Of a stretch of DNA of 37,941 nucleotides, positions 8,417-15,950 are shown one piece after another. The stretch's first letter is position 1, and the number at the start of each line of letters is the position of its first letter. The DNA lies in the IMG/VR virus record IMGVR_UViG_3300033571_029587, positions 1 through 37,941 of that record; one strand, given 5' to 3'. Source of the stretch: a virus. The notes under the pieces were generated by a model. It was not told the DNA's origin and did not search any database. It saw nothing but the letters and a program-made list of their open reading frames with translations. The translations under genes were made by a program, and so were the position numbers.

Positions 8417-8596
8417 TTATCCACGCATTTTAGCGACTGGATACACGCTCGCAACGGACAGCCCCGTGTACCTTGGGCGTGCCGGCCCAGCCGGTTTTGG
8501 GCATCCACGTGCAAGCAGCCTAGCGGGGCTGTTGGCCTTCGTGAAGGAGCCTGGCGGCTTTGCCTTCTCGTCCAGAAACTGCTGAAAGCTCATCAT
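8417..8596 (-). CDS. small basic protein with T4 capsid-targeting-like N-terminus
   Basis: This 59-residue protein starts at ATG 8596, overlapping the stop of the HNH gene (ATGA), or at the adjacent ATG 8593. It opens MMSFQQFLDEK, close to the capsid-targeting sequence of T4 internal proteins (MKTYQEFIAE), which is cut by the head protease after an LxE or IxE site; LDE fits. The remainder is basic and rich in Pro, Ala and Arg, as expected for a DNA-packaged internal protein. Packaging and cleavage are inference. Confidence 0.55.
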   Translation of the reverse strand: MMSFQQFLDEKAKPPGSFTKANSPARLLARGCPKPAGPARPRYTGLSVASVYPVAKMRG

Positions 8597-8874
8597 TCGT
8601 AACGCTCTTCCCCGTCTATCCAATAGTGAAGAACCAGCCTTCCAGATGCGGAAGGATACTTCCTGTCTATCGTTATATATCCAGCGTGTATTTTCCTGTG
8701 ACAGTTTGCGCAGCAAGTCACGGTGTTGTGTTCGGTGTACCTGCCCCCCTTGTGGCCCTCGTCTATCCGGTGCACATCCAGCAGCTCATAGGTGTCGCAC
8801 GGGCAGAACTGGCACTTGCCGTCAATTCTTTTCTTGACGGTTTTGTTGATCAGTTGCTTACGTCTTCTCGGCAT
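8593..8874 (-). CDS. HNH endonuclease
   Basis: This 93-residue protein has the HNH fold signature: a CQFCPC knuckle near residue 21, DVHRIDEGHKGG, then NTVTCCANCHRKIHAG, giving two zinc-binding Cys pairs around a catalytic His. Free-standing HNH nucleases of this size are common in phages as homing endonucleases or packaging-associated nickases. No nearby terminase gene is visible, so a homing role is more likely here. It is divergent from the Cys-rich gene at 8920 with only 45 bases between them. Confidence 0.85.
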   Translation of the reverse strand: MPRRRKQLINKTVKKRIDGKCQFCPCDTYELLDVHRIDEGHKGGRYTEHNTVTCCANCHRKIHAGYITIDRKYPSASGRLVLHYWIDGEERYE

Positions 8875-8919
8875 GCAGGATTATATATCTATATCGACAC
8901 AACAGGCAGGAAGGAAAAA

Positions 8920-9252
8920 ATGGCAGCTTTTCTTACGTCTATCCTTGCACCGTTCGCCGGCGCAATGCTCGGGGCTTTCATAGGGCTTGTCGCCGCAGCG
9001 GGGATCAAGGGAAAGAAGAACGTCCTTATTGAGAGGAGCTGTCTTCCATGCGACTGCGGCTGCGATTGCTGCGGCCAGGGATGCTTCTGCAGCAAGCTGG
9101 GCGCATGCTGCGAGGACTGCAAGGCCTGCAAGGGTTGCGGCCTCGCAAAGAGCTGCTGCAGATGTTACGTGGTACATGGCGAGCCATGCTCCTGCTGTCC
9201 CGATCACAAGTGCTGCGAGGGCTGCAAATGCGAAGCCTGCCTGCGATCCTGA
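8920..9252 (+). CDS. membrane-anchored, extremely cysteine-rich protein
   Basis: This 110-residue protein has a hydrophobic N-terminal segment at residues 3-27 (AFLTSILAPFAGAMLGAFIG and beyond), likely a transmembrane anchor or uncleaved signal. The remaining ~70 residues contain 24 cysteines, mostly as CxC, CC and CxxC with Lys and Gly between. This pattern is metallothionein-like, but I recognise no known family. The ATG at 8920 follows AAGGA. The next gene overlaps it by 25 bases and also begins with a membrane segment, suggesting paired envelope proteins. It might bind metal or form a disulphide network in the periplasm; both are inference. Confidence 0.7.
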   Translation: MAAFLTSILAPFAGAMLGAFIGLVAAAGIKGKKNVLIERSCLPCDCGCDCCGQGCFCSKLGACCEDCKACKGCGLAKSCCRCYVVHGEPCSCCPDHKCCEGCKCEACLRS

Positions 9253-9749
9253 TTACATTTTGGCTGGCCGGAGTCGTCGCCTGGGTCTGCCTGCGGAAAA
9301 CAGACCCATCGGACAGGCAGCCGACCACCTCGAAGATGATCGAGGTGAGAGATATAGAAAAGAAGCTTTCTGAAATCATGTCTTTCAGGACAGCCATAGA
9401 CGACGACTTCGCACAGGTCGTCGGCGTGGCCTCATTCACGACTACAACGAGGATTTACCCTCTACACCGCCACCAGAACGGCGACTTCTACGACAGCCGT
9501 GGGATTGATGACTTCGAGTTGGAGGCATTGGACTACGACATGTCGGTGGCCTGCCAGCCGTCCAACGACCAGAAATATCTTTTTACGATAGAGATTCTGG
9601 GACGCACAGAGCAGCGCACGTCACCGCAGCTAGTGCAAAATATGAAAAAGGCCATGATCAGAAGGCTGGCGCTCAACTTCGCCGACGAGCTGATCTTCAT
9701 TCAGCACTATAGCGACGTGCAAGTGAAGAGCGTGGAGGAATCGCCCTAG
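9228..9749 (+). CDS. hypothetical protein with N-terminal membrane segment
   Basis: The start at ATG 9228 gives a 173-residue protein with a hydrophobic helix at residues 4-23 (LPAILITFWLAGVVAWVCL), then a soluble domain of mixed strands and helices (VVGVASFTTTTRIYP, KYLFTIEILGRTEQ). It overlaps the end of the Cys-rich gene by 25 bases with GAGGG upstream, so translation is likely coupled. A longer open frame exists upstream, but that part is the Cys-rich gene in another frame. No family recognised. Its stop overlaps the convergent hldE stop. Confidence 0.65.
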   Translation: MRSLPAILITFWLAGVVAWVCLRKTDPSDRQPTTSKMIEVRDIEKKLSEIMSFRTAIDDDFAQVVGVASFTTTTRIYPLHRHQNGDFYDSRGIDDFELEALDYDMSVACQPSNDQKYLFTIEILGRTEQRTSPQLVQNMKKAMIRRLALNFADELIFIQHYSDVQVKSVEESP

Positions 9750-11140
9750 CGCATCCTGCGAATCCTGTCTAGAAGCCTCGTCGTGGAGTGCCCCGGCAGC
9801 ATGGGGATTCTGATTATCTCCGGCACTATCTCCCTGCCGACGATGGATGACTCGGCGTACTCGTCGCCCTTGGCCACCGCATCAGGCATTATCTGCCTAA
9901 TCACCTTCTCCGGGCTGTCCTCGTCGAATACTACAAGATAGTCAACATACTCGCAGGCCATGAGCATGGCCAGACGCTCGTCAAGGCTCTGCAGAGGTCT
10001 GCCAGGCTTTAGCCTCGATACGCTGCTGTCCGTGTTGACCGCAACGACCAGCTTGTCGCCGTGAGACCTCGCAACCTTCAGGGAATGCATATGTCCCGGG
10101 TGAAGGAAGTCGAAGCAGCCGTTGGTGAAGACAAGACGGTAGTCCCTGCCGGCGAAGAACTCACGCAGGTCACCTTCGACTAGCTTGCTTCCGCAGGGAT
10201 CGAGAGCCATGCGGATTGAAGATGTGGATAGCGGCTCGTTGTGCTTGTTCCTGACGTAAAGCGATCCGGCCTCGTAGGCGATGCCGACCGATGAGCAAAT
10301 ATCATGGCCCCTGCACAGAGCCATAGTCATGAAGGCAACGAAGCAGTCACCGGCACCAATGACGGACTCCACCTGGCCATTTCGTGATGGCCTGCCTAGG
10401 AACGCCTCCGGCTCATTGGGGCGGAAGACGCTGACGCCCTTTCCGGCACGTGTGACGACAACGTTGCAATCCAGCATGGAGACCAACGCTCTGCCCGCCT
10501 CGGAGACGGTCGGCTGCCCTGATAGACGCAGCGCCTCAGACTCGTTGGGCTTGAAGATGGTGCAGCCCCTCCACCTGCGTATGTCGCCAAGCTTCGGGTC
10601 AACTACGCTCACCGGAAAACGAGGCAGGCACTCGGTGCGGACCTCGCTAAGAAGTCCCTTGCCGTAATCAGAGAACACGACGGCATCGAATCTCTCGGTC
10701 TCGAGAGTCTCCCAGACCTCCTTAGACTTCAATGTCATGAGGTCTGATCCCATGCCGTAGTCTTGGGCCTCAACGTCAAATCGACAAAGCGGGAATCCAG
10801 AGCTGTAGAGCCTCTTCTTCCTCGGGTTTCTTCCGCCCATCAGCCGAGAAATCCCAGTGTCTACGCCGCACTGAGTGAGCAACCGCTTGGCGTCTAAGTC
10901 CAGCAGGGCGATCAGCCGTGCTTCATACGGAAATTTGCTGAACTGATAGGCAACATTGGCTGCGCCACCCGGCCTCTCGACAGGCATGTCCTCGTTGCAA
11001 GCCATGACCGGAATTGGGAACTCCGGAGACACACCCTTGACGCTGACATCGTAGTACTGGTCTATCATGGCGTCGCCCACGATACCGACGCAGTATCTCC
11101 TGTCAGGGCAAGAACTGACAAAATCTAGCAAGAGTGACAT
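9746..11140 (-). CDS. hldE: bifunctional heptose 7-phosphate kinase / heptose 1-phosphate adenylyltransferase
   Basis: This 464-residue product has both HldE (RfaE) domains. Residues 1 to about 320 are a PfkB/ribokinase kinase: an N-terminal GDAMIDQYY, PGGAANVA, and the catalytic GAGDCF. From about residue 335 there is a cytidylyltransferase-like domain with TNGCFDFLHPGHMHSL carrying the HxGH site. HldE phosphorylates heptose 7-phosphate and adds AMP to heptose 1-phosphate on the way to ADP-heptose, the donor for Gram-negative LPS core. The length equals that of the E. coli enzyme (477). The start is ATG 11140 after GGAGGTG. That ribosome site is buried in a hairpin. GmhA, GmhB and HldD are not in the window, so host enzymes must complete the pathway. 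Confidence 0.92.
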   Translation of the reverse strand: MSLLLDFVSSCPDRRYCVGIVGDAMIDQYYDVSVKGVSPEFPIPVMACNEDMPVERPGGAANVAYQFSKFPYEARLIALLDLDAKRLLTQCGVDTGISRLMGGRNPRKKRLYSSGFPLCRFDVEAQDYGMGSDLMTLKSKEVWETLETERFDAVVFSDYGKGLLSEVRTECLPRFPVSVVDPKLGDIRRWRGCTIFKPNESEALRLSGQPTVSEAGRALVSMLDCNVVVTRAGKGVSVFRPNEPEAFLGRPSRNGQVESVIGAGDCFVAFMTMALCRGHDICSSVGIAYEAGSLYVRNKHNEPLSTSSIRMALDPCGSKLVEGDLREFFAGRDYRLVFTNGCFDFLHPGHMHSLKVARSHGDKLVVAVNTDSSVSRLKPGRPLQSLDERLAMLMACEYVDYLVVFDEDSPEKVIRQIMPDAVAKGDEYAESSIVGREIVPEIIRIPMLPGHSTTRLLDRIRRMR

Positions 11141-11146
11141 TTTCAC

Positions 11147-11169
11147 CTCCGCCAAATTCTAAGGCGGAG
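11147..11169 (-). promoter_or_regulatory. hairpin that occludes the hldE ribosome binding site
   Basis: On the minus strand CTCCGCC pairs perfectly with GGCGGAG (11163-11169 with 11147-11153) across a 9-base AT-rich loop. The 3' arm contains the hldE Shine-Dalgarno GGAGG, four bases before the ATG. There is no T-tract, so it is not a terminator. It could hold hldE translation low unless melted by coupling, a protein or temperature. Confidence 0.6.
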
Positions 11170-11183
11170 AAATGACAGAACCG

Positions 11184-12059
11184 TCAGAGCTTCTCTCTGG
11201 GCATAATCACAACGTCTGTTCCATCCCAACACCGTTCATAGCGGATGTTCCTGAACAGGGATGGCATCTCAGCCTCCATAATTCTTGCTATCTGAACATA
11301 TATGTCACGTATGGCCGCTTCGGCGTGCTCATTTCCACGGAGAACTATGCAGTTCCAGATGGCACGAGCGTTTGCGCTCATCACCATGATCGCCTCCGTG
11401 GCGATCGGCAGGATGTCCCTCGCCGCTCCACGGGCAGCCTTGCGCAGCATCCTAGACTTCTCCCTATCGTCGTAAGCGGCGAGCGTTTGCATGAAGGCGC
11501 TGTTCTCACGGAGGTCCTCTTCGATCTTCTTCAATAGATCGCAGTAGGCCTGCTGGCTCTGCTTGAGCCTGTGCTCAAATGCCATGGCGGTGTTCTTGGT
11601 GAGCTGGGCCATCGGCGGGACGCAGAAGCCGGGATCCCAGGTCCCCTCCGACTCCTCCCTCTCGAAGTCGCAGTACCTCGTGCTAATCTGACTGTATGCC
11701 CAACCAGTGCGGTGCCTGACCTGCTCGTGGGAGAATCCCCTGCCCGCCCCCACCACAAGGAAGCTCCAGCAGGGATGCTCGACCACACTGCCGTGGGCTG
11801 GCCCCGACTTGAAGCTACCGTCCTCGTTGACGCCGAGCAGGTTCTGTATGTAGCGGAAGTTTGTCTTGCTGCCGGCCTTGTCGCCGAAGCTCATGTAGCA
11901 AACCCTGCCCGCAGCCTCCACGAGCCTCTCTGCGTCCTTGACGTTGTCAGTTGGGGTTGGCCAGCGCAACCCCTGCTCCGTCAAGAATGCCTCGAGACCC
12001 TCCTCGACAATCTGTGGCCTTGCGATCAAGTAAACCTTAGGCTTGAGAAGCGTTCTCAT
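11184..12059 (-). CDS. thyX: flavin-dependent thymidylate synthase
   Basis: ThyX makes dTMP from dUMP using methylene-tetrahydrofolate and FAD. This 291-residue protein has the ThyX signature RHRTGWAYSQISTRY at about residues 115-129, the SVVEH segment before it and C-terminal NARAIWN...EHAEAAIR helices. The spacing between RHR and the Ser is one residue longer than the textbook RHR-x7-S; I believe this occurs in a subset of ThyX proteins. It is longer than Thermotoga ThyX (about 220). The chosen start (ATG 12059) overlaps the upstream gene by 23 bases. With the dCMP deaminase and dNMP kinase it would supply dTTP for phage replication. Confidence 0.93.
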   Translation of the reverse strand: MRTLLKPKVYLIARPQIVEEGLEAFLTEQGLRWPTPTDNVKDAERLVEAAGRVCYMSFGDKAGSKTNFRYIQNLLGVNEDGSFKSGPAHGSVVEHPCWSFLVVGAGRGFSHEQVRHRTGWAYSQISTRYCDFEREESEGTWDPGFCVPPMAQLTKNTAMAFEHRLKQSQQAYCDLLKKIEEDLRENSAFMQTLAAYDDREKSRMLRKAARGAARDILPIATEAIMVMSANARAIWNCIVLRGNEHAEAAIRDIYVQIARIMEAEMPSLFRNIRYERCWDGTDVVIMPREKL

Positions 12060-12639
12060 GGCATGTCCCCAGGATATCGCCGAACCTCCGGATGCGCTCA
12101 CGCATGGGTGTGTCCGGCATATGGTACACTAGGCAGCCGCCGTAGTACTCCTCGGAGTTGAACTCGGTGGCCGGCAGCTCCATAATTAGTTCCTTCGGGA
12201 ACTTATCGTGGCCGATGATTGCGGTCAAGGCCGCCTGCTCCCACCAAGAGTGGTTAATCAGTTGCGTCTGATTCCAAGCCATTCTCAACAGAAGACGAAT
12301 TGGCATGCAGTCACGCATTATCATCACGCCACAGTTCATGCCTAGCCAGTTGTTGCTGTAGTAAAGCATCTTGTCTTCACGCAGCAACGACTCGATCTTT
12401 TTGTCCATGTTGACGATTATGGCGTCGGTGTCCACCCACATGACCGTGTCGAAGCCATCATTGAAGGCCTTCTGTATCTCCACGAGCTTGTACCAAGAGG
12501 CTGGCCTCTCCAGCTTGTCGTAGACGGAAATTCTTGCCTTGTATCCGTGCCTGTCGCAGTACCTCTTCACCGTCGTGGAAGTAAGCTTCTGCAGCTCAGC
12601 GTAATGTGGGTCGCAGGCTGTCGTGACTGCTATAGGCAT
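12037..12639 (-). CDS. GT-A glycosyltransferase, galactosyl/mannosyl-transferase-like (GT34-type)
   Basis: This 200-residue protein has a metal-binding DxD in WVDTDAII (Asp70, Asp72) after a FDTVMW strand, an upstream ASWYKL segment, and a WEQAAL segment after it. The order resembles the GMA12/MNN10 (GT34) family. Such enzymes transfer hexoses from UDP- or GDP-sugars. No membrane anchor is seen, so it acts in the cytosol. It lies next to hldE and thyX. The sugar and acceptor cannot be read from the sequence. Confidence 0.75.
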   Translation of the reverse strand: MPIAVTTACDPHYAELQKLTSTTVKRYCDRHGYKARISVYDKLERPASWYKLVEIQKAFNDGFDTVMWVDTDAIIVNMDKKIESLLREDKMLYYSNNWLGMNCGVMIMRDCMPIRLLLRMAWNQTQLINHSWWEQAALTAIIGHDKFPKELIMELPATEFNSEEYYGGCLVYHMPDTPMRERIRRFGDILGTCHENASQA

Positions 12640-12643
12640 GAAT

Positions 12644-12823
12644 TTATGGGAGAATCTTCTTGCGCTTTTTCTTACCCTTCTTGAAGAAGGGGTCTGTCTC
12701 GATGGTCACTGGCTCTGGGTACATCCTCGTGACGGCCGCACCTATCGGCATGGCGTAGTGCGCCACGGATGCGGTGCTGGTCATGGTTTCCCTTATTTTC
12801 AGCCATTCCCTGAAGCTTTTCAT
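12644..12823 (-). CDS. small basic protein with T4 capsid-targeting-like N-terminus
   Basis: This 59-residue protein begins MKSFREWLKIRE, similar to the T4 internal-protein capsid-targeting sequence; IRE would match the IxE cleavage rule of the T4 head protease. The tail is very basic (KKGKKKRKK), suiting a DNA-associated protein in the head. Its ATG overlaps the upstream stop (ATGA). No homologue is recognised. Internal-protein status is inference. Confidence 0.55.
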   Translation of the reverse strand: MKSFREWLKIRETMTSTASVAHYAMPIGAAVTRMYPEPVTIETDPFFKKGKKKRKKILP

Positions 12824-13287
12824 GCGGGCATACCTCCACCGGCAGCAGCCTGAACGGCCGGGGTCCAGCCCGTCGTCAGGAACTTTATCAACTCTGGCCT
12901 CGAAAGATGATACCTCTTGTTGTCCTGATAGTCGCCCTTGTAGAGCTTGTTGCCCTTCAGGTAGCTCCTCGTGCCACGGGTCGGCTTCAGCCTTATGTCT
13001 GCGCCGGCCGGGGTGAGAGTTCCACGCACTATCTCCCAGGGGCTCAGCTTGTACAGCATCTCCTTGTCGGGCGAACCCAAGCCAAAGTGTGCGGATATCC
13101 AAGGTTCGCCCGTGAAGACCTTCGCCAAGTCATCCCACGGGATGCCCTGCTCGTCACCGAGGGCGGCGAAGTAGTCCTCCTTGCCCTCGCTGCCCTCCGG
13201 CTCTCCGAGGGCTGTCTCCCGGTCCTTCTCGGCGCTCGGGTCCATCTCCTCGACGAACGACTTGAATCCGGCAAAAGTATTGACCAT
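12820..13287 (-). CDS. hypothetical protein
   Basis: This 155-residue protein begins MVNTFAGFKSFVEEMD, with a FKSFVEE segment again resembling a capsid-targeting sequence, then an acidic stretch (residues 20-45) and a basic, Tyr-rich second half. No catalytic motif is seen. The start at 13287 is divergent from the plus-strand gene at 13318; only 30 AT-rich bases separate them. It forms an overlapping pair with the next small basic protein. Confidence 0.65.
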   Translation of the reverse strand: MVNTFAGFKSFVEEMDPSAEKDRETALGEPEGSEGKEDYFAALGDEQGIPWDDLAKVFTGEPWISAHFGLGSPDKEMLYKLSPWEIVRGTLTPAGADIRLKPTRGTRSYLKGNKLYKGDYQDNKRYHLSRPELIKFLTTGWTPAVQAAAGGGMPA

Positions 13288-13317
13288 ACGAACTATATAT
13301 TTGACTTGAGGAAATAT

Positions 13318-13731
13318 ATGGGAATGTTTTCAGACGAATCGACATCTCCGGGTTTCAGCGAGTTCCGTGCCCTGATGGACAGGTGGGACTACGACCTTCA
13401 AATACTGGCAGAGCACGACAAGATCGAAAAAATCCTCGAGAAGCACGACCTGATCCTCTTCTTCAAGAAGGGCAAGGACATCTTCGGTGCGCCCGAGGAG
13501 AGCAGGCTCATATTCGCCAAGCTTAAGACGGACAAGGAAGACGACCCCATGCAGCCTGGCTTCCGTGAGGAGGCCAGGTTCCCGGCCGTCAACCTCCTCA
13601 AGTGCATGGAGGGCGAGGACGAGAACGGCATCGAGTCGGTGTTCGGCCTCAAGGACCTACCGAAAATCAAGGTCATCGACAGGGAAGAGGCCATCAAGCA
13701 GATGATGGCCTTCAAGAAGAGCAAAAAATGA
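13318..13731 (+). CDS. hypothetical protein
   Basis: This 137-residue protein starts at ATG 13318, seven bases after GAGG, and is rich in Lys, Asp and Glu. It looks alpha-helical (WDYDLQILAEHDKIEKILEKH) with short strands. Its stop overlaps the start of the nuclease gene (ATGA), so both are translated together. I do not recognise a family. It could be a partner of the nuclease. Confidence 0.65.
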   Translation: MGMFSDESTSPGFSEFRALMDRWDYDLQILAEHDKIEKILEKHDLILFFKKGKDIFGAPEESRLIFAKLKTDKEDDPMQPGFREEARFPAVNLLKCMEGEDENGIESVFGLKDLPKIKVIDREEAIKQMMAFKKSKK

Positions 13732-14405
13732 ACAACCTTCCCTTCGACAAGCCCTCCGGCAAGAGACGTTACCAGTGTTTCGTTTGCGGAAACCAATTCG
13801 AGGCTTACGAGGAGTACAAGGGCCACATCCTCGACAGCCACGAGGAGGGCCGTGAGTACGTGCTCTGCCCGCTGGACCGCTGCGGTGCGCCCGTGCGCTG
13901 CGTTCGCACGCACTTCAAGGCCAAGCACCCATACGACAGCATGCCGAAGTCGGGACAGATGAAGGCCATCATATGGAAGGACAAGACGGGCGGAGGCGGC
14001 CTCAAGGAGAGGCGGCCGCTTTTCAGGGAGGGCTACATGATCTCCACCAAGAATGGCGGGAAGGAGATGCACTACAGGTCAGGCATGGAGTGCGACGTGT
14101 ACGAGTGCCTCGAGGCGATGCCAGAGGTGATTGGCTACGAAGTCGAGCCATTTGCGGTGCAGTACACCTTCGAGGGCACTGTGCATGACTACAACCCAGA
14201 CCTGAAGGTGAGCTTCAGCGACGGCAGAATCGAGATATGGGAGATCAAGCCTTCCAGCCAAACGATGTTAGCGAGGAACAAAGCGAAATGGACAGCATGC
14301 GACCAGTACTGCCAAGCAAGAGGATTCGGATTCATGGTGTTGACAGAAATAGGCATGAGCAAATTAAAGCAGCAAATAAAGGACTTAAAAGCATCAAGGT
14401 ACTAG
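13728..14405 (+). CDS. TnsA-like / T4 gp4-like nuclease with N-terminal zinc fingers
   Basis: This 225-residue protein has two C2H2-type zinc knuckles at its N-terminus (Cys17, Cys20, His33, His38; then Cys47, Cys52, His62, His67). A restriction-like nuclease domain follows: YRSGMECDVYE with a helix Glu at 121, then NPDLKV (Asp158) and EIWEIKP (Glu172, Lys174), the PD-(D/E)XK triad. The same core occurs in TnsA and in T4 gp4, the head-completion nuclease. Given the phage context, a DNA-processing or head-completion role is the best guess. The zinc fingers are not part of T4 gp4. From about 14263 to the end, codon use shifts to A-ending codons unlike the rest. Confidence 0.72.
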   Translation: MNNLPFDKPSGKRRYQCFVCGNQFEAYEEYKGHILDSHEEGREYVLCPLDRCGAPVRCVRTHFKAKHPYDSMPKSGQMKAIIWKDKTGGGGLKERRPLFREGYMISTKNGGKEMHYRSGMECDVYECLEAMPEVIGYEVEPFAVQYTFEGTVHDYNPDLKVSFSDGRIEIWEIKPSSQTMLARNKAKWTACDQYCQARGFGFMVLTEIGMSKLKQQIKDLKASRY

Positions 14406-14542
14406 ACGAGCAGATAACCTTCCGAAATAGCGAGCAAGAAATGGGCATCAGGTGGATCGAAGGGTCACATCCGGAGCTCGGGCGTGTGATCAACGGCAGG
14501 AACGGCCTCGAGACGCTGCAGAAGTTCACCCGCTGCGTCTAG
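14288..14542 (+). CDS. candidate overlapping small gene, start uncertain
   Basis: In the frame one base before the nuclease frame, an open stretch encodes 84 residues if started at ATG 14288, overlapping the nuclease by 118 bases, or 33 residues if started at ATG 14441. The part after 14405 (ITFRNSEQEMGIRWIEG, then GRVINGRNGLETLQKF) uses codons typical of this genome and is not covered by another gene. It may be a separate protein or a C-terminal extension of the nuclease reached by frameshifting, though TTAAAAG is not a classical slip site. Confidence 0.4.
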   Translation: MDSMRPVLPSKRIRIHGVDRNRHEQIKAANKGLKSIKVLDEQITFRNSEQEMGIRWIEGSHPELGRVINGRNGLETLQKFTRCV

Positions 14543-15246
14543 GACACGAGGAAAGGCCTCTGGAGAAAGAACAAGGGGTTGTCAGCGAGTGGCGTTCCAC
14601 AGGCCGTGTCGCTGTTGTAGAAGCCGTCAACGCAATACCTCACACGCAGGCCCCTTGACAGGAAGTCGTCAAGCTTTTCGTGTGCGCAACGGGTGTCATA
14701 CTCCGTTGCCTTCTTAAATCTCCTGACGTTGTCTCTCAAGTTTTTGAGGAAGAAGAATGTGTCGCCTATCCTCGAGTGAGACCACTTCGCCTTCCAATCG
14801 ACATAATGCCATGCCTGCCAATCTTCGTTCATCTCTCGCCAAGGCACCACCAGGTCAAAGTCAGACTCCAGATTCATCCATGTAGATATTGGCTTCTTGT
14901 ATATCATGTCGAAACGAAGGACGAGTATTAGGCCGCCGTCGTTTTCTGGCAGCATGTCAAGAGATTTCGACACCACCTCAAACTGCCGGTATCCCGGCTC
15001 GCCAAGTAGCTCGGGATCAAGGAAAACAGCCTTGTGAACACCTAAATTTTCTATTTCATGGTCGCTGGGGCCGGAGTAGGTCATAACCCAGAGTTTAGTG
15101 CTGTGGCCACTAAGGCGAAGGTCATCTAGGACATTCGACTGGAAATTGTGCCTTATGTCCAGAAAATCTCTCTTGTATGAGCTACGCCCATGCCGAGTCG
15201 ACTTGTCGACATAGTACTGACCACGAAGCACTATGTGAATGTTCAT
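14539..15246 (-). CDS. hypothetical protein, probable glycan-related enzyme
   Basis: This 235-residue protein begins MNIHIVLRGQYYVD and alternates strands and helices (LILVLRFDMIYKKP near the middle, then DFDLVVPWREM). The pattern is that of some capsule and O-antigen glycosyltransferases, but no certain motif is seen. It overlaps the nucleotidyltransferase gene by four bases (ATGA), supporting a shared sugar pathway. Its end is convergent with the plus-strand frame ending at 14542. Confidence 0.6.
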   Translation of the reverse strand: MNIHIVLRGQYYVDKSTRHGRSSYKRDFLDIRHNFQSNVLDDLRLSGHSTKLWVMTYSGPSDHEIENLGVHKAVFLDPELLGEPGYRQFEVVSKSLDMLPENDGGLILVLRFDMIYKKPISTWMNLESDFDLVVPWREMNEDWQAWHYVDWKAKWSHSRIGDTFFFLKNLRDNVRRFKKATEYDTRCAHEKLDDFLSRGLRVRYCVDGFYNSDTACGTPLADNPLFFLQRPFLVS

Positions 15247-15950
15247 CTAGACAGGTATTCCCTTATTTTCTCATCCGTCCCCAAATCCCAAATATCCCTT
15301 ACCATCCGTGACCTAATTCTCCCTCCCTCCTCAATTGCCTCATTGTAAACCGGAGCAAGATAGAATTCGTTGCCCACTTTCCTGCCCTTCTCGATCATCT
15401 TCCTGCAGCACCTCACGAAGTAGGAGCCGTGCTGCCAGTAGTAGACGCCAGATGTCGCCTTATTGGATATGACCCTCTTCTCGACAACCCGGGTTACGTA
15501 GCCGGCAGACTCACCGACATAACTGTAACGTGGATCGTCAGACTCGAAGCAGAAAACCACGCCGTCGTCCCACGCCGACGCATCGGGCATGCTGCCTGAG
15601 CCCAAATCCACACCTAGGTCGTTGTGGGCGTCACAGACAGATATGAGCAGCGGTTCGTCGTTGTCGATCATACTTTCGGCAAGGAGGGCAGTGCATGCGG
15701 CGCCCTCCGTCAGACCGGAAACTCGAACAACCTCAAAGTCATCAACGAACCTACTGATGATATCTTTATAAGCAAACTGATCATCTTGATCTTCCCTCAC
15801 GACGAATATGTGCTTGCCTTTGACGCCAAGGGACTCCACGGCAACCTGTATCATCGGCTTGCCGCCGACATCAACAAGAGGCTTGGGCTTGCCATTTCCG
15901 GAGCCGACAACACGTGTTCCCGCCCCCGCCATCGGAATCAATACGTTCAT
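15243..15950 (-). CDS. sugar-phosphate nucleotidyltransferase
   Basis: This 235-residue protein opens with the NTP-transferase signature: MNVLIPMAGAGTR, then GKPKPLVDVGGKPMIQ with the catalytic Lys. A CDAHND segment lies where the metal-binding Asp is expected, and it ends with a WDLGTDEKIREY segment like other sugar nucleotidyltransferases. Enzymes of this family join a sugar 1-phosphate to NTP, making donors such as dTDP-glucose or CDP-sugars. Substrate is unknown. It is in a tight operon with the preceding dNMP kinase and the following probable glycan enzyme. Confidence 0.82.
   Translation of the reverse strand: MNVLIPMAGAGTRVVGSGNGKPKPLVDVGGKPMIQVAVESLGVKGKHIFVVREDQDDQFAYKDIISRFVDDFEVVRVSGLTEGAACTALLAESMIDNDEPLLISVCDAHNDLGVDLGSGSMPDASAWDDGVVFCFESDDPRYSYVGESAGYVTRVVEKRVISNKATSGVYYWQHGSYFVRCCRKMIEKGRKVGNEFYLAPVYNEAIEEGGRIRSRMVRDIWDLGTDEKIREYLSR

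Noticed and set aside
14380-14405. Programmed -1 frameshift at ACTTAAAAG
   Set aside because: The site is not a slippery XXXYYYZ heptamer, and the Leu codon would not re-pair after slipping; overlapping genes are simpler.
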